From: Alphaproteobacteria bacterium
Lineage (GTDB): Bacteria; Pseudomonadota; Alphaproteobacteria; UBA828
DNA: 17,529 nucleotides
Reading direction: 5' to 3'
Assembly: GCA_022826345.1 (NCBI GenBank)
Contig: JAJDVB010000148.1
Location: 1-17,529, forward strand
In this document: piece after piece, positions 7,483-13,952 of the stretch
How the letters are laid out: each line of letters begins with the position of its first letter
Numbering within the stretch: the stretch's first letter is position 1
Translations under genes and position numbers: made by a program
The notes under the pieces: generated by a model
Database searches by the model: none
Seen by the model: only the letters and a program-made list of their open reading frames with translations
What the model was told of the DNA's origin: nothing

Positions 7483-8577
7483 ATGAAGGCAACCACAGGC
7501 GCAGCGGTGCTGGCCACGATCGGCCTGTTGGCACTTTCGGCATGCTTTCACGACGACTCCGAGCGTCCTGCAACCGACGAAACGGACGAGGCCACAGAAA
7601 CTTTCGACGATTTGCGCGGGACCAACGCTGCCGAAATCCTGGATGTGACCGGTGCCGCGGCACTGTCGCCGCCTCGATCCGGGGGCGGAGGCGTTGTTCA
7701 GTCCGCAGGCGTTGGCTTAGCGAGCGCTTCCGGCGTTTCCACGAGCTTCGACGGCACCGACCTGACCGTCACGATATCGCGCGAGGATGGCAGCGCGCTG
7801 ACGCTGAACTCGGGGAGCGATGCGTCAGAGACTTCTGGAACTACCGACTCCCCAATTGCCGGCCATAGCGCTCAAAATTGGGTCCTGTTTGAGCCCGCCA
7901 CCGACGGCATGTCGATCGCGATCGCAACGGTGACCGCGAACCAGGACGATGCGGCCGACTACCTGACCGTGGGTCACTGGATGCACATCGCCGTCGATGT
8001 GGCCGAATTCAGCTTCACCGGCGCGGAGACCGGAGCGTTCGTCGATGGTCCCGAGCTCATGGCACCGCCGGCGAGCCTGCCTGCCCAGGGCACGGCGTCG
8101 TATTACGGGCCGGCATCGGGCGCCTACAGCGTCCTCCACGGCACCGACACGGGGGTCGTCCCGGGTTCGACGGAGAGCGGCATGTTCAACTCGACCATCG
8201 AGCTCGCGGCCGATTTCGCAGCCAACACCATCTCCGGATGTGTGGGCTGCCGCGATGGGGTCGCGCTGTTCGGGACACTGGACGATGCAGGCACCGGCGA
8301 GAGCACCGAAGTCATGTTTGAGGATTCGGGTTACCGGCTGTACCTCGACTCCACCGCCCTCGACCCGAACGGTACGTTCCTCGGCGAGGATATGCGCCTG
8401 GAGCACCCGCACATTTCGATCGCGAGCACGGAGGGTGCGTGGGGCGGTCGATTCTCGAGTATTGCGGACAGCACCGGCGATCCCCGCCTGGTGGCCGGCA
8501 CCTTTGGCGCTGAAGCGACCAGCGTCGGCGGCAGCGAGGGCGCCTTCCTCGGCTCCTTCGTCGGCACGAAGGAGTAG
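7483..8577 (+). CDS. TbpB-like outer-membrane lipoprotein of unknown ligand
   Basis: A 364-aa protein with a lipoprotein signal peptide: MKATTG, a hydrophobic core, and lipobox LSAC with the lipidated Cys at 21. Residue 22 is Phe, not Asp, so sorting to the outer membrane is expected. An acidic tether (24-50) and a Gly/Ser-rich stretch follow. The rest is beta-rich, with FVDGPELM (186-193), ADFAANTISGCVGC (243-256, a CxxC pair) and the C-terminal run WGGRFSS...GDPRLVAGTFGAEA...GAFLGSF. This pattern matches the transferrin-binding-protein-like beta-barrel lipoproteins of alphaproteobacteria, most of which have no proven ligand. The ATG at 7483 is fixed by GGAGG 6 nt upstream and by the signal peptide. 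No TonB receptor or Slam-type (DUF560) assembly gene is next to it. The family call comes from pattern recall and is moderately sure; lipoprotein status is clear. Confidence 0.8.
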   Translation: MKATTGAAVLATIGLLALSACFHDDSERPATDETDEATETFDDLRGTNAAEILDVTGAAALSPPRSGGGGVVQSAGVGLASASGVSTSFDGTDLTVTISREDGSALTLNSGSDASETSGTTDSPIAGHSAQNWVLFEPATDGMSIAIATVTANQDDAADYLTVGHWMHIAVDVAEFSFTGAETGAFVDGPELMAPPASLPAQGTASYYGPASGAYSVLHGTDTGVVPGSTESGMFNSTIELAADFAANTISGCVGCRDGVALFGTLDDAGTGESTEVMFEDSGYRLYLDSTALDPNGTFLGEDMRLEHPHISIASTEGAWGGRFSSIADSTGDPRLVAGTFGAEATSVGGSEGAFLGSFVGTKE

Positions 8578-8583
8578 ACGCCC

Positions 8584-8622
8584 GGCGAGCACCGCGGTAT
8601 CGAACGCGCCGCTAAGCTCGCC
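8584..8622 (+). other. Long-armed inverted repeat between the lipoprotein gene and the mini-antidote
   Basis: GGCGAGC (8584-8590) pairs perfectly with GCTCGCC (8616-8622), and an inner GCGG/CCGC (8594-8597/8609-8612) extends the structure. There is no following T-tract, so it is not a typical intrinsic terminator. It could be a 3'-end stabiliser of the lipoprotein mRNA, or a leader structure that ends 7 nt before the Shine-Dalgarno of the next ORF. Confidence 0.35.
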
Positions 8623-8639
8623 AACGAGTGGAGGCAGAG

Positions 8640-8813
8640 ATGACAGATGCGTTCACCAAGTGGGACGTTACCGAGCATCTCCGCACCCGCGAAGACGCGC
8701 GCCTCTACCTGGAAGCCTGCGCGGAGGAAGACCCGGGCGACGGCAGTCTGATCCGCGCCGCTTCGCGCGACGTCGTACGGGCGTTGGGACTGCAGGTGCG
8801 GATTACGGTGTAG
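8640..8813 (+). CDS. 57-aa miniature or internally deleted HI1420-type addiction-module antidote
   Basis: A short ORF with a well-placed Shine-Dalgarno (GGAGG 8630-8634, 5 nt before the ATG at 8640); an in-frame GTG at 8628 is less likely. Residues 5-40 (FTKWDVTEHLRTREDARLYL, then EACAEEDPGDGSLIRAA) read like the N-terminus of HI1420-type putative addiction-module antidotes. Those proteins run about 95-100 aa and continue into a Cro/CI-type helix-turn-helix. Here the sequence jumps directly to RDVVRALGLQVRITV, which resembles the C-terminal VLKALGLRL segment of the same family. The central DNA-binding region (about 40 residues) is therefore absent, in frame. No HigB/RelE-like toxin lies beside it. 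It could be a decaying remnant or a genuinely HTH-less small protein. Stop-free frame and intact RBS favour expression but do not prove it. Confidence 0.6.
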   Translation: MTDAFTKWDVTEHLRTREDARLYLEACAEEDPGDGSLIRAASRDVVRALGLQVRITV

Positions 8814-8835
8814 CCGCTGCGCTGCCAGCCCGTCC

Positions 8836-9624
8836 TCAGCGCCCCCTGCGCTCGTAGACGTTGGCGCGGGGGGTGGCGCCGATGCGTCGGGCGATGGCCT
8901 TCCACCGGGCGCCGTGGCGGGCTTCGGGGCCGGCCAGGGCATGGGCGATCTCGTGCAGGATCGTATCCCTGATCTCGGCCTCGCTCGCGTCCAAGGCATG
9001 GGCGCGGCCGATGCGGATCACGCGGTCCTGGAAGTTGCAGTCGCCAAGGCGCCGCTCGGCTTCGAGGAAGGCGAAGGTCCACGCGTCGAGGCCGTGCTGG
9101 TCCATGAGTTCGCGCGCCGTCGCGGCGATGCGGGTCAGCCGTTCTGCCCCGTTCCTCAAACGGCCCTTGCCGGTGCCCGCGTCGTTCAGGCCGGCGTAAG
9201 GCACGTTCCACAGGGTCCGGCCCACCCGCACCCTGGCCTGGGTCGGGTTGAGCTTCACGATCTTGCCCTGAAGCGTGCCGTCGGCGCTGGCGAAGGTGAC
9301 CCGATCGCCCACCCGCCAGCGGGCGCGCGCCGCGTCTTGCGGTGTCAGCATCGTTGCGCGGCGGGCGCGGCCGGAAGGCGAGAGCGCCGCCTCCGACACC
9401 TTCCAGGTCTGGTCTTCGCCGTCGATCACCGTCGCGAGGCGCCTGTGCCCCGGCCGGCGGAGGAGGTGGCCGTGAATCGTTCGCCCGCGATGGCTGAAGC
9501 GCACGGCATCGCCGATGGAGAGTGTCCGTTCCTCCTGCCGTTCCGCCACCCGCCAACTCCTCTCCGGCCCCGCCGACTCCACCGGTCCCGCGGCACCCGG
9601 CGCGGGCCGCGACTCGGCGCTCAT
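8836..9624 (-). CDS. SprT-like zinc metallopeptidase with two N-terminal small-barrel repeats
   Basis: A 262-aa protein. The C-terminal half is a SprT-like domain: ARELMDQHGLDAWTF (170-184), then the zinc motif HEIAH (224-228) with catalytic Glu225 and a third ligand at His237 in RHGARWKAIARRIG. SprT/SPRTN relatives are metalloproteases, some acting on DNA-protein crosslinks; bacterial members are mostly uncharacterised. Before it lie two segments that align with each other. The first is IGDAVRF to WKVSEAAL (about 37-81); the second is VGDRVTF to WNVPYAGL (about 105-146). Both have the hGDxVxF start of KOW/Tudor-type small barrels. The first 30 residues are Pro/Ala-rich and probably disordered. 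No Shine-Dalgarno precedes the ATG at 9624. GTG at codon 15 is an alternative start, downstream of a possible leaderless promoter. It is convergent with the mini-antidote (22-nt gap). Confidence 0.87.
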   Translation of the reverse strand: MSAESRPAPGAAGPVESAGPERSWRVAERQEERTLSIGDAVRFSHRGRTIHGHLLRRPGHRRLATVIDGEDQTWKVSEAALSPSGRARRATMLTPQDAARARWRVGDRVTFASADGTLQGKIVKLNPTQARVRVGRTLWNVPYAGLNDAGTGKGRLRNGAERLTRIAATARELMDQHGLDAWTFAFLEAERRLGDCNFQDRVIRIGRAHALDASEAEIRDTILHEIAHALAGPEARHGARWKAIARRIGATPRANVYERRGR

Positions 9625-9636
9625 TATGCGAAGACT

Positions 9637-9665
9637 TGTACAGGATTCGACGCCGCGAGGGGCAA
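9637..9665 (-). promoter_or_regulatory. Candidate promoter for the SprT-like gene
   Basis: On the minus strand TTGCCC (9665-9660), a 17-nt spacer and TGTACA (9642-9637) have -35/-10 spacing. Transcription would start near 9630, only about 6 nt before the ATG. The -10 matches the consensus only partly. Confidence 0.3.
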
Positions 9666-9807
9666 TTCGTCGGCAGAGTCCGGGGCGGTCTTCCCGTCGC
9701 CGTCATGTACGCCGATGCGCCCAATTTGCCTTGTTTTACGGGCATAACCGCACAATTGCGCACTGTGTGATAGCTCAAAGCCCGAAGCCGTTCTGCGCGT
9801 TGACGTA

Positions 9808-9835
9808 TTGACAACTGACATCCGAGGGTTACAAG
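9808..9835 (+). promoter_or_regulatory. Candidate promoter for the serS operon
   Basis: A perfect TTGACA (9808-9813), a 16-nt spacer and TACAAG (9830-9835, 4 of 6 consensus) fit a housekeeping promoter. The predicted transcription start (about 9842) is about 4 nt before the serS ATG, which would make the mRNA essentially leaderless. A second TTGACG (9800-9805) has no matching -10. The rest of the 221-nt region (9625-9845) shows no RNA gene, T-box or other element that I recognise. Confidence 0.4.
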
Positions 9836-9845
9836 CCCGGCCGTC

Positions 9846-11114
9846 ATGTTCAGCGCCCGGTGGATTCGCGAAAACGGCGCCGCGTTCGACGCAGGCCTCG
9901 CCCGGCGCGGCGTGGAACCGGCTTCCCAGCACGTAATCGCTCTCGATACGGCTCGGCGCGAACTCATGACCGCAGTTCAGGACCGCCAGACAGCGCGCAA
10001 CCGGATGTCGAAGGAGATCGGCGCCGCGCGCGCCAGGGGCGAGGACGCCTCCGCTCTCGTTGCGGAGGTCGCGGACTTGAGAGACGGAGCCAAGATACTA
10101 GAGCGTAAAGCGTCGGAGCTTGCTACCGAGCTTAACGAGTTTCTAGCGGGCCTCCCCAACTTGCCGGCAGATAACGTGCCGGATGGTGCCGACGAGAGCG
10201 CCAACGTCGAGATCAGGCGCTGGGGCGAGCCGGCGCACACGGACGGCGGCGCCCGCCAGCACTTTGAGATCGGCGAGACACTCGGGCTCATGGACTTCGA
10301 GCGGGCGGCGAAACTATCCGGCGCGCGTTTCGTCGTGCTCTCCGGCGCTCTGGCCCGGCTGGAGCGGGCGCTCTCGGCCTTCATGCTGGACATGCACACC
10401 ACCGAGTTCGGCTACACCGAGACTGCGCCGCCGCTGCTGGTCCGCGATGCTGCCGCCTTCGGCACCGGCAACCTGCCGAAGTTCGAGGAAGACCTGTTTC
10501 ACACCACCGACGGCTACTGGCTGATCCCCACTGCCGAGATGCCACTCACCAACCTCGTGGCTGGCGGAATCCTGGAGGAGGACGCGCTGCCGCTCCGCTT
10601 CACTGCCTACACGCCCTGCTTCCGGGCCGAAGCGGGCGCTGCCGGCAAGGACACCAGAGGCATGCTGCGCCAGCACCAGTTCTCCAAGGTCGAGCTGGTG
10701 AGCGTGACCCGGCCGGAGGATTCGGAGGCCGAGCACGAGCGCATGACCGAGTGCGCCGAAGAGGTCCTGAGGCGCCTCGACCTTCCCTACCGGGTGGTGG
10801 TGCTGAGCAGCGGCGACATGGGCTTCTCGGCGCGCAAGACCTACGACATCGAAGTCTGGCTGCCGGGGCAGGGGCGCTACCGCGAAATTTCGAGCTGCTC
10901 CAACTGCGGGGAGTTCCAGGCGCGGCGCATGAACGCGCGCTACCGCAAGGCCGGCGAGCGGCAGACGCAGTTCGTTCACACCCTCAACGGCTCGGCGCTC
11001 GCGGTCGGCCGCACTTTGGTCGCTGTGCTCGAAAACTACCAACGGGAGGACGGCAGCGTGACCGTACCCGAAGCGCTCCGCCCATATATGGGCGGCCTGG
11101 AGGTGATCGGCTGA
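9846..11114 (+). CDS. serS: Seryl-tRNA synthetase
   Basis: A 422-aa class II aminoacyl-tRNA synthetase that charges tRNA-Ser (and tRNA-Sec where present) with serine in the cytoplasm. The N-terminal tRNA-binding coiled-coil arm spans about residues 30-100. The serine-binding TAE motif is at 229-231. Motif 2 is [18 protein letters not shown] (258-275) with HQFSKVEL after it, and motif 3 is [19 protein letters not shown] (381-399). [14 protein letters not shown] segment (349-361), also typical of bacterial SerRS, precedes it. Length is normal. [18 protein letters not shown] matches the usual family start, so ATG 9846 is secure although no Shine-Dalgarno lies within the normal distance. The TGA stop shares one base with the ATG of surE, so the two are translationally coupled. 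Confidence 0.98.
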   Translation: MFSARWIRENGAAFDAGLARRGVEPASQHVIALDTARRELMTAVQDRQTARNRMSKEIGAARARGEDASALVAEVADLRDGAKILERKASELATELNEFLAGLPNLPADNVPDGADESANVEIRRWGEPAHTDGGARQHFEIGETLGLMDFERAAKLSGARFVVLSGALARLERALSAFMLDMHTTEFGYTETAPPLLVRDAAAFGTGNLPKFEEDLFHTTDGYWLIPTAEMPLTNLVAGGILEEDALPLRFTAYTPCFRAEAGAAGKDTRGMLRQHQFSKVELVSVTRPEDSEAEHERMTECAEEVLRRLDLPYRVVVLSSGDMGFSARKTYDIEVWLPGQGRYREISSCSNCGEFQARRMNARYRKAGERQTQFVHTLNGSALAVGRTLVAVLENYQREDGSVTVPEALRPYMGGLEVIG

Positions 11115-11869
11115 TGCGCATCCTGGTCTCCAACGACGACGGCATCGAGGCGCCCGGCATCAAGGTGCTGGAGCGGATCGCACGCGGCCTCTCCAAGGAC
11201 GTCTGGGTAGTGGCGCCCGAGACCCAGCAGAGCGCGGCCTCCCATTCGCTCACGCTGCACCGGCCGCTCCGCATCCGCCGCATCTCCAAGCGCCGCCATG
11301 CGGTCAACGGCACGCCCACCGACTGCGTCTTCCTCGCCTTCAACAAGATCATGGCCGACGGTCCGCCCGACCTGGTGCTTTCCGGCGTCAACGACGGCCC
11401 CAACGTCGGCGAGGACGTCACCTATTCCGGCACCATCGCGGCGGCCATGGAGGCGACATTGTTCGGCGCGCCGGCGGTGGCGCTCAGCCAGGCCTACGGA
11501 GACGGCCGCAAGCACCAATGGGCGACCGCCGAGCAATGGGCTGGGCGTCTCCTGCCGATTCTGATCGAGCGCGGATGGCCCAAGCGTGTCCTCATCAACG
11601 TGAACTTTCCCGACTTGCCGGCTGCCGAGGTGCGCGGAATCAAAGTTGTGCGTCAGGGTTTGCACGCGCTCGACGATACCCTGGAAGAGCGGATCGACCC
11701 GCGCGGCAGGCCCTATTACTGGATCGGTGCGCAATTGCCTGCGGCCGGCAGTGGGCAGCGCGGCACCGACATGAATGCTCTCGACGAGGGCTACGTCTCT
11801 GTCACCCCGCTTCACATGGATCTCACTCACCGGCGGACTCTGACTTGGCTGCGGGAGGTCATCGAATGA
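11114..11869 (+). CDS. surE: 5'/3'-nucleotidase SurE
   Basis: A 251-aa SurE nucleotidase, a metal-dependent phosphatase that dephosphorylates nucleoside monophosphates and short polyphosphates; in other bacteria it matters in stationary phase. The conserved start [15 protein letters not shown] supplies Asp8/Asp9. Ser40 lies in QQSAASHSLTL and Asn93 in SGVNDGPNVGEDVTYSGTIAAA, the other metal ligands of the family. HAVNGTPTDCV is also conserved. Length is as usual. It overlaps the serS stop by one base and its own TGA lies within the ATGATG of the next gene, so serS, surE and the NlpD-like gene form one operon. In many proteobacteria pcm (L-isoaspartyl methyltransferase) follows surE; here it is absent. 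Confidence 0.97.
   Translation: MRILVSNDDGIEAPGIKVLERIARGLSKDVWVVAPETQQSAASHSLTLHRPLRIRRISKRRHAVNGTPTDCVFLAFNKIMADGPPDLVLSGVNDGPNVGEDVTYSGTIAAAMEATLFGAPAVALSQAYGDGRKHQWATAEQWAGRLLPILIERGWPKRVLINVNFPDLPAAEVRGIKVVRQGLHALDDTLEERIDPRGRPYYWIGAQLPAAGSGQRGTDMNALDEGYVSVTPLHMDLTHRRTLTWLREVIE
11853..11858 (+). promoter_or_regulatory. Shine-Dalgarno of the NlpD-like gene inside surE
   Basis: GGGAGG stands 7 nt before ATG 11866 (and 10 nt before ATG 11869). It supports initiation at the ATGA overlap and rules out the longer open frame that extends upstream through surE. Confidence 0.6.
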
Positions 11870-12990
11870 TGGGACACCTGCGTGAGACCGGCTTGATCGC
11901 GCCCGCTATCGGCGCCTCGCTGATGGCGGTTGTGCTCGTAGGCGTGAGCGCCTGCGCCGACCTGAAGGTCAGCGTTGAAGAGCTGATGAAACAGGAGACT
12001 GCCCAAGTCGATCCGGTTCCGGCGGGGCCGCGTGTCGGCCCTGCGCCCGAAGAGAGGATGCCACCGCCTTTCGAGGCGGCAGAGCCCCAACCGGCACCGC
12101 CGCGCGAGAAGCCGGCGCTGCTGCTGACGATCGCCGCCGCCGACACACTCAGCGAAATCGCCCACCGCTACGGCGTGGCGGCGGTCGCGATCATCAAGCT
12201 GAACGGCCTGACCTACCCCTACTGGCTGCGAACGGGGCAGCGGCTTCGGCTTCCACAGAAAGCCCTGGCCGTTGCCCGGCATCGCGCGCCGACGGGGGAG
12301 ACACCGCCCCTCGCTCGGAACGGTACAGCGGTCGCCTGGATCGAGGCCGAGCCCGCGGCGTCGGCCCGCGTGGAGCCCGAAGAAGCCGCGCGTACAGTGA
12401 TTGCGGCACCTGCTCCGAACATCCATGTCGAGCCCGCGGAGTCCGCGCCGCCGGAGCCGCTGGTCCGGGCGGAGACTGCGGCGCCGAAGCCGCCGCGTTC
12501 CCCCAGCCGGCGCGTGGCGCGAGCGGAGCCGGAAGCGACGCCGCCCCGACCCACACTGTATGCGCTGGCGCGACAGTCCGGACCGGACTATGTGCCGCTG
12601 CCGCCCACCCGCAACACCTTCCTCTGGCCGCTCGAAGGCCGCGTGATCTCCGGCTTCGGCGCCAAGCCGGGCGGCAAGCACAACGACGGAATCAACATCG
12701 CCGTGCCTGTCGGCAGCGAGGTGCGCGCCTCGCAGAACGGCGTGGTGGCCTATGCCGGCAACGAGCTGAGGGGGTATGGAAACCTCGTGCTCATTCGCCA
12801 CGACGGCGGCTGGATGACGGCCTACGCCCACAACGACTCCCTCCTGGTGGGGAAGGGGGACGTGGTGCGGCGCGGCCAGGTGATCTCGCGCTCAGGGAGG
12901 TCGGGCGGCGTCTCTCGCCCGCAGGCCCATTTCGAAATCCGGCGCGACGGCGAGCCGCAGGACCCGCTGCGCCTGCTCTCCCGCAAGTAG
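11866..12990 (+). CDS. NlpD/DipM-like lipoprotein: LysM plus degenerate LytM (M23) domain
   Basis: A 374-aa envelope lipoprotein. The signal peptide ends in a VSAC lipobox with Cys30. A LysM peptidoglycan-binding domain (TIAAADTLSEIAHRYGVAA, about 88-130) follows. A Pro/Ala/Glu-rich linker with repeated VEP-type units (about 131-245) leads to a C-terminal M23/LytM fold (about 250-370). Three of the four expected zinc ligands are replaced: the HxxxD motif reads NDGIN (Asn273, Asn277) and HxH reads QAH (Gln353, His355). The domain therefore probably does not cut peptidoglycan itself. Like NlpD, EnvC and DipM it would activate an N-acetylmuramoyl-L-alanine amidase during cell separation. Downstream of surE it matches the surE-pcm-nlpD order of proteobacteria, minus pcm. 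ATG 11866 overlaps the surE stop. Confidence 0.92.
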   Translation: MMGHLRETGLIAPAIGASLMAVVLVGVSACADLKVSVEELMKQETAQVDPVPAGPRVGPAPEERMPPPFEAAEPQPAPPREKPALLLTIAAADTLSEIAHRYGVAAVAIIKLNGLTYPYWLRTGQRLRLPQKALAVARHRAPTGETPPLARNGTAVAWIEAEPAASARVEPEEAARTVIAAPAPNIHVEPAESAPPEPLVRAETAAPKPPRSPSRRVARAEPEATPPRPTLYALARQSGPDYVPLPPTRNTFLWPLEGRVISGFGAKPGGKHNDGINIAVPVGSEVRASQNGVVAYAGNELRGYGNLVLIRHDGGWMTAYAHNDSLLVGKGDVVRRGQVISRSGRSGGVSRPQAHFEIRRDGEPQDPLRLLSRK

Positions 12991-13002
12991 AGGCGGCTAC
13001 TT
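12985..13002. other. Symmetric hairpin holding the stop codons of two convergent genes
   Basis: AAGTAG (12985-12990) and CTACTT (12997-13002) form a perfect 6-bp inverted repeat with a 6-nt loop. Each arm is a terminal Lys codon plus TAG: one for the NlpD-like gene, the other for the DUF815 gene. It could be a weak bidirectional 3'-end element. There is no T-tract, and the stem is short. Confidence 0.3.
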
Positions 13003-13875
13003 AGAGCACCTGTCAGCCGGTGCGATCGCGACCCCGAGCCGCCCGGCGAGGTCCTGCACGAACTGCCAGGCGACGCGGCCCGAGCGGGCGCCGCGGGTCA
13101 TGCTCCACTCGATGGCTTCCGCGTGCAGGGTCTCGCGCTCGACGGCGAGGCCGAAGTGATCCGCATAGCCCTCGACCATGGCGAAGAACGTCGCCTGGTC
13201 GCAGGGGTGGAAGCCGAGCCAGAGGCCGAAACGGTCCGAGAGCGAGACCGACTCCTCCACCGCTTCACCGGGGTGGATCGCGGTCGAGCGCTCGTTGTCG
13301 ATCATGTCGCGCGGCATCAGATGGCGGCGGTTCGAGGTGGCGTAGAAGAGCACGTTGTCGGGCCGCCCGCTGATGCCGCCTTCGAGCGCCGCCTTGAGGG
13401 ACTTGTAGGTCGTGTCCTCGGACTCGAAGGAGAGGTCGTCGCAGAAGAGCAGGCACTGGTGGCCGCAGCCGCGCAGGCGCCCGAGCAGGATCGGGAGCGA
13501 GGAAATCTCTTCGCGGTGAATTTCGATGAGCTTGAGGCCGCCCGCAGCATCGGCCGCCACCACGCCGTGCACCGCCTTGATCAGCGAGCTCTTGCCCATG
13601 CCGCGCGCGCCCCACAGCAGCGCGTTGTTGGCAGGCAGGCCGCGGGCGAAGCGCCGGGTGTTGTCGAGCAGGATGTCGCGCACCCGGTCGATGCCCTTGA
13701 GCAGCGAAAGCTCCAGCCGGTTGATCCGGGGCACGGCCTCCAGGCACGCGCCGTCGGCGTGCCAGACGAAGCCTTCCGCCGCGTCGAGGCCCGCGTCCTC
13801 CGCGCCTGCCGGCGAGAGACGCTCAAGCGCTTCCGCGACCCGCTTGACGAGCGGCGCCAACTCCGAGTCCGACAT
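12997..13875 (-). CDS. DUF815-family AAA+ ATPase
   Basis: A 292-aa cytoplasmic P-loop ATPase of the DUF815 family, conserved in alphaproteobacteria and without a settled function. Walker A is GARGMGKS (89-96). Walker B is LLFCDD (142-147). A sensor-1-like YATSNRRH (178-185) and the SLSDRFGLWLGF segment (211-222, carrying a likely arginine finger) follow. The order is that of an AAA+ module with a short N-terminal extension. ATG 13875 has only a weak GGAA upstream. It lies 77 nt downstream of the DinG-like helicase on the same strand, so co-transcription is possible, and its stop is 6 nt from that of the convergent NlpD-like gene. Confidence 0.92.
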   Translation of the reverse strand: MSDSELAPLVKRVAEALERLSPAGAEDAGLDAAEGFVWHADGACLEAVPRINRLELSLLKGIDRVRDILLDNTRRFARGLPANNALLWGARGMGKSSLIKAVHGVVAADAAGGLKLIEIHREEISSLPILLGRLRGCGHQCLLFCDDLSFESEDTTYKSLKAALEGGISGRPDNVLFYATSNRRHLMPRDMIDNERSTAIHPGEAVEESVSLSDRFGLWLGFHPCDQATFFAMVEGYADHFGLAVERETLHAEAIEWSMTRGARSGRVAWQFVQDLAGRLGVAIAPADRCSK

Positions 13876-13952
13876 GGGTGTTCCGGCTGGTTGAAAGGCG
13901 CGCGGACCCTAGCCCGGACCTCTCACCAATGTCACGGCCTGCGTCGTGGTTG

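Noticed and set aside
8578..8639. Possible toxin gene paired with the mini-antidote
   Set aside because: The gap is only 62 nt and the next genes on both sides are a lipoprotein and a SprT-like protease; no HigB/RelE-like ORF is present.
9625..9845. Possible T-box, small RNA or tRNA upstream of serS
   Set aside because: No cloverleaf, no T-box consensus and no terminator with a T-tract was found; T-box control is also not expected in this group.
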